A stretch of 64,000 bases of DNA, taken from Hyphomicrobiales bacterium. Its GTDB lineage: Bacteria; Pseudomonadota; Alphaproteobacteria; Rhizobiales; Rhizobiaceae. The notes beneath the pieces are model-generated. The model worked only from the letters and a program-made list of their open reading frames with translations. It was not told the origin of the DNA and did not search any database. Both the position numbers and the translations under genes were made by a program. Every line of letters starts with the position of its first letter. Positions within the stretch are counted from its first letter, which is position 1. Shown here in pieces: positions 24,713-35,055 of the stretch. The stretch is from NCBI GenBank assembly GCA_900469965.1, contig UBZP01000015.1, positions 401,806-465,805 on the forward strand, in the 5' to 3' direction.

Positions 24713-25948
24713 ATGAAATTTCGTTCCGCGATCGCCGCTTTGGCGGCGACAGTCGCGCTTCCGGTCGCTGCGAGCCATGCGACCGATCTGGAAGTGACGC
24801 ATTGGTGGACGTCGGGCGGGGAGGCTGCCGCGGTCGCCGAACTGGCCAAGGCCTTCGACGCGACCGGCAACAAATGGGTGGACGGCGCCATCGCCGGCGC
24901 CGGCGGCACGGCGCGGCCGATCATGGTCAGCCGCATCACCGGCGGCGATCCGATGGGCGCCACGCAGTTCAATCACGGCCGGCAGGCGGAGGAACTGGTG
25001 CAGGAAGGCCTGATGCGCGACCTGACCGACGTCGCCGAGCGCGGCAAGTGGAAGGAGATCATCCGCCCGGCGAGCCTGCTCGATTCCTGCACGATCGACG
25101 GCAAGATCTACTGCGCGCCGGTCAACATCCATTCCTGGCAGTGGCTGTGGCTGTCGAACGCCGCGTTCGAGAAGGCCGGCGTCGCCGTGCCGAAGAACTG
25201 GGACGAGTTCGTGGCCGCAGCGCCGGCGCTGGAGCAGGCCGGGATCGTGCCGCTCGCCGTCGGCGGTCAGCCTTGGCAGGCAAGCAACGCCTTCGACGTG
25301 CTGATGCTGGCGTTGGCCGGCAAGGACACGTTCCTGCAGGTCTTCCAAGAGAGGAACGCCGAGGTGGCGGCCGGTCCCGAGATGGCGAAGGTCTTCAAGG
25401 CGGCCGACGATGCGCGGCGCATGTCCAAGGGCACGAACGTCCAGGACTGGAACCAGGCCACCAACATGGTCATCACCGGCAAGGCCGGCGGCCAGATCAT
25501 GGGCGACTGGGCGCAGGGTGAATTCCAGCTCGCGGGCCTGAAGGCGGGCGAGGACTACAGCTGCCTGCCGGGGCTCGGCGTCACTGAGGTGATCGCCACC
25601 GGTGGCGATGCCTTCTACTTCCCGCTGCTCGAGGACGAGGAGAAGTCCAAGGCGCAGGAGGCGCTGGCCGAGACGCTCGTCGACCCGAAGGTGCAGGTCG
25701 CCTTCAACCTGAAGAAGGGCTCGGTGCCCGTGCGCGGCGATGTCGACCTTGCTGCCGCCAACGACTGCATGAAGAAGGGTCTCGACATCCTCGCCAAGGG
25801 CAATGTCGTACCCTGGACCGACCAGTTGCTGTCGGCCGACAGCCAGAAGCAGAAGGAGGACCTGTTCTCCGAATTCTTCGCCAATCCGTCGATGACGGCG
25901 GAAGACACGCAGAAGCGCTTCGTGGAGATCATCGCAGCAGCCGACTGA
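24713..25948 (+). CDS. ABC transporter sugar-binding protein (CUT1, glucose/mannose-like)
   Basis: A 411-residue periplasmic solute-binding protein. A signal peptide (MKFRSAIAALAATVALPVAASHA) is followed by EVTHWWTSGGEAAAVAELAKAF, a pattern of group 1 binding proteins for glucose/mannose and related sugars; LTDVAERGKWKEIIRP, GDAFYFPLLE and a Cys pair (SCTIDGKIYC) are further along. Ribosome site GGGAGGAG precedes ATG 24713. First gene of the operon with two permeases, ATPase and glycosidases; a LacI operator sits 14 bases upstream and a strong stem-loop follows the gene (25969-26001). Confidence 0.93.
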   Translation: MKFRSAIAALAATVALPVAASHATDLEVTHWWTSGGEAAAVAELAKAFDATGNKWVDGAIAGAGGTARPIMVSRITGGDPMGATQFNHGRQAEELVQEGLMRDLTDVAERGKWKEIIRPASLLDSCTIDGKIYCAPVNIHSWQWLWLSNAAFEKAGVAVPKNWDEFVAAAPALEQAGIVPLAVGGQPWQASNAFDVLMLALAGKDTFLQVFQERNAEVAAGPEMAKVFKAADDARRMSKGTNVQDWNQATNMVITGKAGGQIMGDWAQGEFQLAGLKAGEDYSCLPGLGVTEVIATGGDAFYFPLLEDEEKSKAQEALAETLVDPKVQVAFNLKKGSVPVRGDVDLAAANDCMKKGLDILAKGNVVPWTDQLLSADSQKQKEDLFSEFFANPSMTAEDTQKRFVEIIAAAD

Positions 25949-25968
25949 TCGGCCTGTTTGCGCTGATG

Positions 25969-26001
25969 CCGCCGGCTCCGGTCTCCGGACGGAGCCGGCG
26001 G
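25969..26001 (+). other. Stem-loop between binding-protein and permease genes
   Basis: Perfect 12-base stem CCGCCGGCTCCG (25969-25980) with CGGAGCCGGCGG (25990-26001), nine-base loop, no T run. Such hairpins after binding-protein genes usually protect the upstream mRNA and lower permease expression; that role is inferred. Confidence 0.65.
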
Positions 26002-26065
26002 TCCGGGCTGGCCGGCTGTGCGCCGCGCCGGCGGGAAAAAAGACAGGACCGCAGAGGAGACACCC

Positions 26066-26995
26066 ATGACGGGTCAAGCGACGGATCGAACGACCGTCCC
26101 TCGGCGCAGCGGGCGGCCGAACCGCCTGACGCGCAACCTCAGTGCCAAGATCGCATCCATCCCGATGATGCTCACCGCCGTCGTCATCTTTCTCGGCGGC
26201 ACGCTCTGGACGGTGCTCTATTCGTTCACGAGCTCGAAGCTCCTGCCGCGGCTGCGGTTCGTCGGGCTCGACCAGTACGAGCGGCTGTGGGCCGCCCCGC
26301 GCTGGCTGGTCTCGATCGAGAATCTCGCCATCTACGGGATCTTCTCGCTGATCTTCAGCATGGTGATCGGCTTCGTGCTCGCGGCCCTGATGGACCAGAA
26401 GATCCGCTTCGAGAACACCTTTCGGACGGTCTTCCTCTATCCGTTCGCGCTCTCCTTCATCGTCACCGGGCTCGTCTGGCAGTGGCTGCTCAACCCCGAG
26501 CACGGCATCCAGTCGGTGGTGCGTGCCATGGGCTGGGCGGGCTTTTCCTTCGATCCGCTCTACGATTCCGGCATCGTCATCTACGGCATCCTGATCGCCG
26601 CGCTCTGGCAGGGCACCGGGCTCGTCATGTGCCTGATGCTGGCGGGCCTGCGCGGCATCGACGAGGATATCTGGAAGGCGGCGCGGGTGGACGGAATCCC
26701 GATGTGGAAGACCTATCTGTTCGTCGTCATCCCGATGATGCGGCCGGTGTTCGTCACCACGCTCGTCATTATCGCGAGCGGCATCGTCCGCGTCTACGAC
26801 CTCGTCGTCGCCCAGACCAGCGGCGGACCGGGCATCGCCTCGGAGGTGCCGGCGAAATACGTCTACGACTACATGTTCCAGGCGCAGAACCTCGGCCAGG
26901 GCTTCGCCGCTTCGACGATGATGCTGATCACGGTCGCGATCATCATCGTGCCCTGGGCCTATCTGGAATTCGGGGGAGGGCGCAAGCGTGTCTGA
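26066..26995 (+). CDS. Sugar ABC transporter permease, first of pair
   Basis: A 309-residue inner-membrane protein with about six helices. The permease-ATPase contact loop is EDIWKAARVDGIPMWKTYLFVVIPMMRP near residues 210-240 (EAA motif), as in CUT1 MalF/UgpA-like proteins. I chose ATG 26066 with GAGGAGA upstream rather than an earlier in-frame start. It follows a stem-loop and overlaps the next permease by eight bases. It forms the channel with its partner for the sugar delivered by the binding protein. Confidence 0.92.
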   Translation: MTGQATDRTTVPRRSGRPNRLTRNLSAKIASIPMMLTAVVIFLGGTLWTVLYSFTSSKLLPRLRFVGLDQYERLWAAPRWLVSIENLAIYGIFSLIFSMVIGFVLAALMDQKIRFENTFRTVFLYPFALSFIVTGLVWQWLLNPEHGIQSVVRAMGWAGFSFDPLYDSGIVIYGILIAALWQGTGLVMCLMLAGLRGIDEDIWKAARVDGIPMWKTYLFVVIPMMRPVFVTTLVIIASGIVRVYDLVVAQTSGGPGIASEVPAKYVYDYMFQAQNLGQGFAASTMMLITVAIIIVPWAYLEFGGGRKRV

Positions 26996-27929
26996 TCGTG
27001 GCCATCTGAAGAAGACCGCCCACCTGGCGGAAGTGCCTGCGAGCTGGGAGAGCGGGCCAAGGGGGGCTCGGCCGCGCCGCCTGCTGTCGACCCGCACCAT
27101 CGTGGTCTACGGCACGCTGTTCGTGGCTGCCGCCTACTATCTGCTGCCGCTCTACGTGATGATCGTCACCTCGCTGAAGGGCATGCCGGAGATCCGGCTC
27201 GGCAACATCTTCTCGCCGCCGCTCGAAATCACCTTCGAGCCGTGGGTGAAGGCCTGGTCGAGCGCCTGCACGGGGCTGAACTGCGACGGGCTGTCGCGCG
27301 GCTTCTGGAATTCGGTGATGATCACCGTGCCCTCGACGGCCATCTCGATCGCGATCGCCTCGATCAACGGCTATGCGCTGTCGAACTGGCGCTTCAAGGG
27401 CGCGGACATCTTCTTCACGATCCTGATCGTCGGCGCCTTCATCCCCTATCAGGTGATGCTCTATCCGATCGTGATCGTGCTGCGCGAGATCGGGCTCTAC
27501 GGCTCGCTGTCCGGCCTCGTCATCGTCCATACCATCTTCGGCATGCCGATCCTGACGCTGCTCTTCCGCAACTATTTCGCCGGCCTGCCGGAGGAGCTGT
27601 TCAAGGCGGCGCGTGTCGATGGCGCCGGCTTCTGGGGCATCTACCTCAAGATCATGGTGCCGATGTCGCTGCCGATCTTCGTGGTCGCGATGATCCTGCA
27701 GGTCACCGGCATCTGGAACGACTTCCTGTTCGGCGTCGTGTTCACGCGGCCCGAGTACTACCCGATGACGGTTCAGCTGAACAACATCGTCAACTCCGTC
27801 CAGGGTGTGAAGGAATACAATGTCAACATGGCCGCGACGATCCTGACGGGTGCCGTTCCGCTCCTCGTCTACTTCGTCTCCGGCCGGCTGTTCGTCCGCG
27901 GCATCGCCGCCGGCGCCGTGAAAGGCTAA
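26988..27929 (+). CDS. Sugar ABC transporter permease, second of pair (MalG-like)
   Basis: A 313-residue inner-membrane permease. The EAA loop is PEELFKAARVDGAGFWGIYLKIMVPMSLP near residues 195-223; the protein ends FVRGIAAGAVKG, the typical MalG-type tail. About six helices. GTG start at 26988 overlaps the previous gene by eight bases; the next gene (ATPase) begins four bases after its stop, so all three are coupled. Confidence 0.92.
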   Translation: MSDRGHLKKTAHLAEVPASWESGPRGARPRRLLSTRTIVVYGTLFVAAAYYLLPLYVMIVTSLKGMPEIRLGNIFSPPLEITFEPWVKAWSSACTGLNCDGLSRGFWNSVMITVPSTAISIAIASINGYALSNWRFKGADIFFTILIVGAFIPYQVMLYPIVIVLREIGLYGSLSGLVIVHTIFGMPILTLLFRNYFAGLPEELFKAARVDGAGFWGIYLKIMVPMSLPIFVVAMILQVTGIWNDFLFGVVFTRPEYYPMTVQLNNIVNSVQGVKEYNVNMAATILTGAVPLLVYFVSGRLFVRGIAAGAVKG

Positions 27930-27933
27930 GCGC

Positions 27934-29022
27934 ATGACCAGCGTTTCCGTCAAAGACCTCAGGCTCAGCTTCGGCCAGGTTACCGTCCTCGACCAGCTCA
28001 ACCTCGACATCCAGGAGGGCGAGTTCCTGGTGCTGCTCGGCTCGTCCGGCTGCGGCAAGTCCACGCTGCTGAACTGCATCGCCGGGCTGCTCGACATCAC
28101 CGACGGGCAGATCTTCATCAACGGCCGCAACGTCACCTGGGACGAGCCGAAGGACCGGGGCATCGGCATGGTGTTCCAGTCCTATGCGCTCTATCCGCAG
28201 ATGACGGTGGAGAAGAACCTGTCCTTCGGCCTGAAGGTGGCGAAGATGCCGCAGGGCGAGATTGACAAGCGGGTGGCGCGCGCCGCCGAGATCCTGCAGA
28301 TCGGACCGCTGCTGAAACGCAAACCCTCGGAGCTTTCCGGCGGCCAGCGGCAGCGCGTCGCGATCGGCCGGGCGCTGGTGCGCGACGTCGACGTCTTCCT
28401 GTTCGACGAGCCGCTCTCCAACCTCGACGCCAAGCTGCGCTCGGAGCTTCGCGTCGAGATCAAGCGGCTGCACCAGTCGCTGAAGAACACGATGATCTAC
28501 GTCACCCACGACCAGATCGAGGCGCTGACGCTCGCCGACCGCATCGCCATCATGAAGGGCGGTGTGATCCAGCAGCTCGCCGATCCGAACACGATCTACA
28601 ACGCGCCGAAGAACATGTTCGTCGCCGGCTTCATCGGCTCGCCGTCGATGAACTTCCTGCGCGGAGAGATCGCGGCGGATGCGGCCGGCAGGCCGGCGGT
28701 CGTGGCCGGCGGCGTGACCTTCTCGCTCGACGGCTACCATGCGGGCGAGACGCTGGTTCCGGGCCGCAAGGTCGTGCTCGGCGTGCGGCCGGAGCATGTG
28801 AAGGTCGACGAACCGGGCGGCACGGGCGAGGTGCACGAGGCCACCGTCGACATCGAGGAGCCGATGGGGGCGGACAACCTGCTCTGGCTCAAGCATGCCG
28901 GCCACACCATGGCGGTGCGCACCGCCGGCTCGCGCCGCTTCAGCCCGGGCACGCGGGTGCGGCTGACGTTCGACATGACGCTCGCCTCGCTGTTCGATGC
29001 GGAGAGCGAGGAGCGGATCTGA
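27934..29022 (+). CDS. Sugar ABC transporter ATPase (UgpC/MsmK type)
   Basis: A 362-residue ATPase: Walker A GSSGCGKST near residue 38, Q-loop VFQSYALYPQ near 82, signature LSGGQRQRVAIGRAL near 134, Walker B VFLFDEPLSNLDAKL near 155 and switch His in YVTHDQIEALTLADR near 190. The C-terminal TOBE-type regulatory domain (LGVRPEHVKVDEPGG) is that of CUT1 ATPases, which can serve more than one sugar importer. Follows the permease by four bases. A RIME-like element separates it from the glycosidase gene. Confidence 0.95.
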   Translation: MTSVSVKDLRLSFGQVTVLDQLNLDIQEGEFLVLLGSSGCGKSTLLNCIAGLLDITDGQIFINGRNVTWDEPKDRGIGMVFQSYALYPQMTVEKNLSFGLKVAKMPQGEIDKRVARAAEILQIGPLLKRKPSELSGGQRQRVAIGRALVRDVDVFLFDEPLSNLDAKLRSELRVEIKRLHQSLKNTMIYVTHDQIEALTLADRIAIMKGGVIQQLADPNTIYNAPKNMFVAGFIGSPSMNFLRGEIAADAAGRPAVVAGGVTFSLDGYHAGETLVPGRKVVLGVRPEHVKVDEPGGTGEVHEATVDIEEPMGADNLLWLKHAGHTMAVRTAGSRRFSPGTRVRLTFDMTLASLFDAESEERI

Positions 29023-29056
29023 GCGTGCGCCGAGAGGTGACCGACGTCGGCGCTCT

Positions 29057-29192
29057 GCCCATCATCCGCCTGCCGGCACCTTCTCCCCGCAGGCGCGGAG
29101 AAGGGCGATCGCCGCACCGTTGGCCAGGTTGAGGTCTTGCGCGTGGCACGTTCCCGCTCCCCGCTTGCGGGGAGAGGGCAAGGGTGAGGGGC
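29057..29192. repeat. RIME-like intergenic palindromic element
   Basis: It begins near GCCCATCATCCGCCTGCCGG and ends near AGGGCAAGGGTGAGGGG, with two hairpins: 29079-29104 (CCTTCTCCCCGC with GCGCGGAGAAGG, one mismatch) and 29157-29174 (CTCCCCGC TT GCGGGGAG, perfect). This resembles the RIME/REP-type repeats common in Rhizobiaceae intergenic DNA. It separates the ATPase from the glycosidase gene. The family name is from memory. Confidence 0.6.
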
Positions 29193-29231
29193 CGCGTCCT
29201 CTCGGACAATGGAGACTTCGAGACCAAATCG

Positions 29232-31703
29232 ATGACAACGAGACCGGACATCACAGCCATCGACCTCTCCGGCACCTGGCGGCTTGCGACGCTTTCCGGC
29301 GAGCATGCGGCAGCCATGGCCGTCCCTGGCGACGTGCATTCGGCGCTGCTGGCAGCCGGGATCATCGCCGACCCCTATGCCGGTCGCAACGAGCTCGATG
29401 CGCGCTGGGTGGCCGAGGCCGACTGGGCGATGGAGCGGACGTTCCTGGTGCAGCCGGAGATGCTGGAGGCTGCCTGGTACCTCGACATCGGCAGCATCGA
29501 CACGGTGGCCTCGGTCTATGTCAACGGCGTGCTGGTGCAGGACACCGACAACTGCTTCCGCCGCTACCGGCCGGACGTGACCGAGGCGTTGAAGGCCGGC
29601 GAGAACACGATCCGCGTCGTCATCCATTCCGCGATCGCCGCCGGGGCCGCGCGACAGGCGGAGCAGCCGTTCTTCGTGCCCTGGCACGAGGGCAATTCGC
29701 CGATCGCCAACGGCAACATGCTGCGCAAGCCGCAATGCCATTTCGGCTGGGACTGGAACCTCGCCATCGCACCGCTCGGCATCTATGCGCCGATCGTGCT
29801 GCGCAAGCTCGAGATCGCCCGGATCGAGCACGTCACCACGCGGCAGTTCCACCATGCCGACGGGTCCGTCGATCTCTACGTCACCGCCAGCTTCCACGCC
29901 GAGGAGCCCGGCATCCTGCCGGTCCATTTCACGCTCGACGAGGAGCGGGTGCGGCTCGACATCGGCGTCAATGCCGGCGAGACGGTGCTGACGCATCTCT
30001 TCCACGTCGAGGCGCCGCAGCTCTGGTGGCCGGCCGGCCACGGCGCGCAGGCGGTGTCGCAGGTAACGGTGGAGACGCCGACGGAGCGCGTGACCCGCAC
30101 CGTCGGCTTCCGGCAGGTCGAGCTCCTGACCGACCGCGACGAGGCCGGCAGCCGCTTTGCGCTCCGCGTCAACGGCCGCGAGATCTTCTGCCGCGGCGCC
30201 AACTGGATCCCTGCCGACGCGCTGTTTTCGCGGGTGACGAAGGCGGGCGTGCGCGACCTCCTGCAATCGGCGGTCGACGCCAACATGAACATGATCCGCG
30301 TCTGGGGCGGCGGCTTCTACGAGCCCGACTGGTTCTACGACCTCTGCGACGAAATGGGGCTGATGGTCTGGCAGGACTTCATGTTCGCCTGCAACCTCTA
30401 TCCCTCGACGTCGGACTTCCTCGACAACGTCACGGCCGAGGTCGACTACCAGGTGCGGCGGCTTTCCTCGCATCCTTCGATCGTGCTGTGGTGCGGCGAC
30501 AACGAGCTCGTCGGCGCGCTGACCTGGTTCGACGTCTCGCGCAAGGATCGCGACCGCTATCTCGTCTCCTACGACCGCCTGAACCGCACCATCGAGCTTG
30601 CGATGCGCAAGGCGGCCCCCGGGGCGATCTGGTGGCCGTCGAGCCCGGCGTCGGGCTACCTCGACTTCGGCGACGCCTGGCATGCGGACGGTTCCGGCGA
30701 CATGCACTACTGGTCCGTCTGGCACGAGAATAAGCCGTTCGAGGACTATCGCACGGTGCGGCCGCGCTTCTGCTCGGAGTTCGGCTTCCAGTCCTATACA
30801 TCCATGCCGGTTATCCGCCGGTTCGCCGCGGAGAAGGACATGAACATCGCCTCGCCGGTGATGGAATGGCACCAGAAGAACGCCGGCGGCAACGAGCGGA
30901 TCGCGGCGACCATGTTCCGCGCCTTCCGCTTCCCGAAGGATTTTCCGAGCTTCGTCTATCTCAGCCAGGTGCAGCAGGGGCTGGCCATCCGCACGGCGGT
31001 CGAATACTGGCGCTCGCTCAAGCCGCATTGCATGGGCACGCTGTACTGGCAGCTCAACGACACATGGCCGGTGGCGTCCTGGTCGAGCCTCGACCATGGC
31101 GGGGGGTGGAAGGCGATGCACTACATGGTGCGCCGGTTCTTCCAGCCGGTCGCCGTCGCGGCCATTCCGTCGCAGGACGGCAGGCGCATCGCTATCTCGA
31201 TGGTGAACGATACCGCGGCACCGGTCGAGGTGTCGTTCACCAGCCGGCTCGTCTCGCTTTCGGGCGAGGCGCGCGATTTCCGAAAGGCGGTGGCGACGTG
31301 CGGGCCGGACCGGGCCGAGACGCTGCTTGCGATCGATGCGGCCGACCTACCGGACGACATGCTGCTGTTCTGGACCTTCGAGGCATCGAACGGCATGCGC
31401 GGCGAGGGGCACCATGCGCCCGTCCCCTACAAGGCACTCGAGCTCGAGCCGTCCGGGCTGACGCTCGCATCCGCGCCGCGGCCGGACGGCGCGTTCGACG
31501 TCACTGTCTCGGCGCGGTCTCTCGCGCTTCATGTGATGGTCGAGGCAAATCTCGCAGGGCGCTGGTCGGACAATGCATTCGATCTTCTCGCGAACGAGGA
31601 GCGGCGGCTCGTCTTCACGCCGTCGCACCCGCCTGCAGAAGGCGAGACGCCTTCCTTCCACGCCCTCGACCTTCAATCCTGCCAGTCCGGTTCGGCTGGC
31701 TAG
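29232..31703 (+). CDS. Beta-mannosidase, glycoside hydrolase family 2
   Basis: An 823-residue enzyme expected to release mannose from beta-mannosides. The N-terminal jelly-roll begins IDLSGTWRL; the (beta/alpha)8 domain includes NMIRVWGGGFYEPDWFYDLCDE. The acid/base is Glu425 (WCGDNEL) and the nucleophile Glu516 (FCSEFGFQS), as in family 2 mannosidases. No signal peptide, so it acts on imported oligosaccharides. I chose ATG 29232; a GTG at 29184 lies in the repeat element. The transporter and isomerase genes around it suggest manno-oligosaccharide or related hemicellulose breakdown; the true substrate could also be another beta-linked sugar. Confidence 0.87.
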   Translation: MTTRPDITAIDLSGTWRLATLSGEHAAAMAVPGDVHSALLAAGIIADPYAGRNELDARWVAEADWAMERTFLVQPEMLEAAWYLDIGSIDTVASVYVNGVLVQDTDNCFRRYRPDVTEALKAGENTIRVVIHSAIAAGAARQAEQPFFVPWHEGNSPIANGNMLRKPQCHFGWDWNLAIAPLGIYAPIVLRKLEIARIEHVTTRQFHHADGSVDLYVTASFHAEEPGILPVHFTLDEERVRLDIGVNAGETVLTHLFHVEAPQLWWPAGHGAQAVSQVTVETPTERVTRTVGFRQVELLTDRDEAGSRFALRVNGREIFCRGANWIPADALFSRVTKAGVRDLLQSAVDANMNMIRVWGGGFYEPDWFYDLCDEMGLMVWQDFMFACNLYPSTSDFLDNVTAEVDYQVRRLSSHPSIVLWCGDNELVGALTWFDVSRKDRDRYLVSYDRLNRTIELAMRKAAPGAIWWPSSPASGYLDFGDAWHADGSGDMHYWSVWHENKPFEDYRTVRPRFCSEFGFQSYTSMPVIRRFAAEKDMNIASPVMEWHQKNAGGNERIAATMFRAFRFPKDFPSFVYLSQVQQGLAIRTAVEYWRSLKPHCMGTLYWQLNDTWPVASWSSLDHGGGWKAMHYMVRRFFQPVAVAAIPSQDGRRIAISMVNDTAAPVEVSFTSRLVSLSGEARDFRKAVATCGPDRAETLLAIDAADLPDDMLLFWTFEASNGMRGEGHHAPVPYKALELEPSGLTLASAPRPDGAFDVTVSARSLALHVMVEANLAGRWSDNAFDLLANEERRLVFTPSHPPAEGETPSFHALDLQSCQSGSAG

Positions 31704-31751
31704 ACTTCAACCTGTGCCGCGTTCCCGCGCGCCATTTCCAGGAGAGACCCA

Positions 31752-32513
31752 GTGCAGAAAGTCAGTTTCCAGCTCTACAGCGCCCGCAATTTCCAGCCGT
31801 TCTCGGATGTGTTCCGCCTGGTGTCGGAGGCCGGCTACAGCCAGGTCGAGGGGTACGGCGCGCTCTATGCCGCGCTCGACGGTGCCGCCATCGCCGCGAC
31901 CAAGGCAGACCTCGATCGGAACGGGCTCGCCATGCCGACGGCGCATTTCGGCATCGACATGCTGGAGAACGAGCCGGACCGGGTGCTGGAGATCGCCCGC
32001 ACGCTCGGCATCAAGGCGATCTACTGCCCCTATCTGATGCCCGACGACCGTCCGACGGATGCCGGTGGCTGGCGCGCCTTCGGCGAGCGGCTGCAGAAGG
32101 CGTCTGCACCCTATCGGAAGGCCGGGCTCGACTTCGGCTGGCACAACCACGACTTCGAGTTTGCTGCGCTGGCCGACGGCAGCTTCCCGCAGGACCACAT
32201 CTTTGTCGGCGGCCCCGACCTCTCCTGGGAGGCGGACATCGCCTGGATCGTGCGCGGCGGCGCCGACCCGGTCGCCTGGATCAAGAAATACGCCGACCGC
32301 ATCACCTCGGTGCACGTCAAGGACATCGCACCTGCCGGCCAGAACGCCGACGAGGACGGCTGGGCGGACGTCGGCCACGGCACGCTGCCCTGGGGTGAAC
32401 TGATGAAGGTTCTGTCCGGCACGAAGGCGAAATACTTCATCGTCGAACACGACAACCCGAAGGACCTGAAGCGGCTCGCCGAGCGGTCCATCGCAACCAT
32501 CAAGGCATTCTGA
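31752..32513 (+). CDS. Sugar phosphate isomerase/epimerase (xylose isomerase-like TIM barrel)
   Basis: A 253-residue AP endonuclease 2/xylose-isomerase-like barrel. Features are SFQLYSARNF at the N-terminus, GIKAIYCPY near 80, DFGWHNHDFEF near 122 with likely metal-binding His and Asp, SVHVKDIAP near 186 and EHDNPKDLKRLAERS near the end. Metal-dependent isomerases or epimerases of this type are common in sugar operons but the substrate varies. GTG start with AGGAGAG upstream. It lies 48 bases after the mannosidase and three bases before the Gfo/Idh gene. Confidence 0.82.
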   Translation: MQKVSFQLYSARNFQPFSDVFRLVSEAGYSQVEGYGALYAALDGAAIAATKADLDRNGLAMPTAHFGIDMLENEPDRVLEIARTLGIKAIYCPYLMPDDRPTDAGGWRAFGERLQKASAPYRKAGLDFGWHNHDFEFAALADGSFPQDHIFVGGPDLSWEADIAWIVRGGADPVAWIKKYADRITSVHVKDIAPAGQNADEDGWADVGHGTLPWGELMKVLSGTKAKYFIVEHDNPKDLKRLAERSIATIKAF

Positions 32514-32515
32514 GG

Positions 32516-33697
32516 ATGACCAACATGACAAGAGAATTCGGCGTCGGCATCATCGGCTGCGGCAACATTTCCGGCGCCTATTTCAAGCTGATCCCGCTCT
32601 ACCGGAACCTGAAGCTCGTCGCCTGCGCCGACATCAACCCGGCGGCGTCGAAGGCGCGCTCGGAGGAGTTCGGCGTGCCGGCACAGGAGATCGCGGCGCT
32701 GCTGGCCAACCCGGCCGTCGACGTCGTGGTCAACCTGACTGTGCCGGAGGCGCACTTTCCCGTCTCGAAGCAGGCGCTGGAGGCGGGCAAGCATGTCTAC
32801 TCCGAAAAGCCCTTCGTGCTGACCCTGGAGCAGGGCGAGGAACTGCGCCGCATTGCCGATGCCAGGGGCCTGAAGGTGGGTTCTGCGCCGGATACCTATC
32901 TCGGCGGCGCCCATCAGTTCGCCCGGCATCTGATCGACAGCGGCCGCGTCGGCAAGATCATGTCGGGCACGGCGCATGTGCTGGGCCCCGGCATGGAGAG
33001 CTGGCATCCGAACCCGGACTTCTTCTTCGCGCCGGGCGGCGGGCCGATCCTCGACATGGGGCCCTACTACGTCAACAACCTCGTCAACCTCGTCGGCCCG
33101 GTGAAGCGCGTCGTCGCACTCGCCAACAAGGCCCGCGAGGAGCGCACGATCGGCAACGGCCCGCGGGCCGGGGAGAAGGTGCCGGTGATCGTCGCGACCA
33201 ACATCCATGCCGTGCTCGAATTCGAGAGCGGCGCCCAGATCTCGCTGATGACGAGCTGGGACGTCTGGGCGCACCGCCACCAGAACATGGAGCTCTACGG
33301 CACCGACGGCGCGATCTTCGTGCCGGATCCGAACTTCTTCGGCGGCACGGTCGAGGTTGCGGGCATGGACCGGGAGCCGAAAGCGGTCGAGGTCTGGGAT
33401 CATCCGCTGACGGCGAAGAACTACACCTTCGACTGGGGAACGCAGGCCAATTATCGCGGCGTCGGCCTCTCCGACATGATGGAGGCGGTGGCGACCGGGC
33501 GCGACTATCGCTGCTCGCTCGAACGGTCGCTGCACACGATCGACGTGCTGACGGCGATCCTGCGGTCGGCCGAGGAGGGGCGGGCGATCGACATCGTTAC
33601 CACCTGCACCCAGCCTGCGGCGCTGGGCATCGCGGAGGCGCGTGCGCTTCTGCGCGACGACGTCGCAGCGCCGGCCGTCGAAGCGGCGGCGGAATAG
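32516..33697 (+). CDS. Gfo/Idh/MocA family NAD(P)-dependent oxidoreductase
   Basis: A 393-residue sugar dehydrogenase-like protein. The Rossmann motif is GVGIIGCGNISGAYFKLI at the N-terminus; HVYSEKPFVLTLEQGEEL near 95 contains the conserved EKP Lys, and DMGPYYVNNLVNLVG near 180 is the family C-terminal signature. Substrate is likely a sugar or sugar acid derived from the imported saccharide. Two ATGs (32516, 32525) are possible starts. Next to a xylose-isomerase-like gene, a frequent pairing in rhizobial sugar clusters. Confidence 0.87.
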   Translation: MTNMTREFGVGIIGCGNISGAYFKLIPLYRNLKLVACADINPAASKARSEEFGVPAQEIAALLANPAVDVVVNLTVPEAHFPVSKQALEAGKHVYSEKPFVLTLEQGEELRRIADARGLKVGSAPDTYLGGAHQFARHLIDSGRVGKIMSGTAHVLGPGMESWHPNPDFFFAPGGGPILDMGPYYVNNLVNLVGPVKRVVALANKAREERTIGNGPRAGEKVPVIVATNIHAVLEFESGAQISLMTSWDVWAHRHQNMELYGTDGAIFVPDPNFFGGTVEVAGMDREPKAVEVWDHPLTAKNYTFDWGTQANYRGVGLSDMMEAVATGRDYRCSLERSLHTIDVLTAILRSAEEGRAIDIVTTCTQPAALGIAEARALLRDDVAAPAVEAAAE

Positions 33698-33792
33698 CCG
33701 GGACGGTTCGCTGCGGGTTGCAGCGCCCCCTTGCGGGAACGGTTCGGGCGGGAGTATCCATTCCCGCCCAAGACATGAAACGGAGGACAGCC

Positions 33793-34824
<1,032 letters not shown>

Positions 34825-34833
34825 TGGATCGGG

Positions 34834-35016
34834 CGGAGGGGCCGCCCCCTCCGTCCTGCCGCACGTCTCCCCTTGAACGGGGGAGACTGGATGGGGCGCT
34901 GCCCCATCCCCAATCCGTTGTCGCGCTTCCTGAACGCGGCCGTGTTCGCGACCGGGAGAGGTCTCCTGCTGGGCTCTCTCCCTGAGCGGCGATGCCCGGC
35001 AGGCGGAGGGGCGGCA
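34834..35016. repeat. RIME/MITE-like palindromic element between the AKR and GH43 genes
   Basis: About 180 bases. Outer imperfect inverted repeats are at 34841-34861 and 34997-35015 (CGGCAGGCGGAGGGGCGGC). Inside are hairpins at 34865-34887 (GTCTCCCC/GGGGAGAC) and 34889-34909 (GGATGGGGC/GCCCCATCC). The left end also forms a GC hairpin at 34834-34853. It resembles non-autonomous rhizobial repeats; whether copies exist elsewhere needs a genome search. Confidence 0.6.
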
Positions 35017-35055
35017 TGTGAGACCGAATGACCACGGTGCAGGAGGAGCAAACCC

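Noticed and set aside
24629-27100. Very long minus-strand frame opposite the sugar transporter genes
   Set aside because: Composition (Arg/His/Asp rich) is typical of GC-driven antisense frames, and both permeases and the binding protein are clear on the plus strand.
29184-29231. GTG start for the beta-mannosidase inside the repeat element
   Set aside because: It would add 16 residues encoded partly by the RIME-like repeat; ATG 29232 gives the normal N-terminus.
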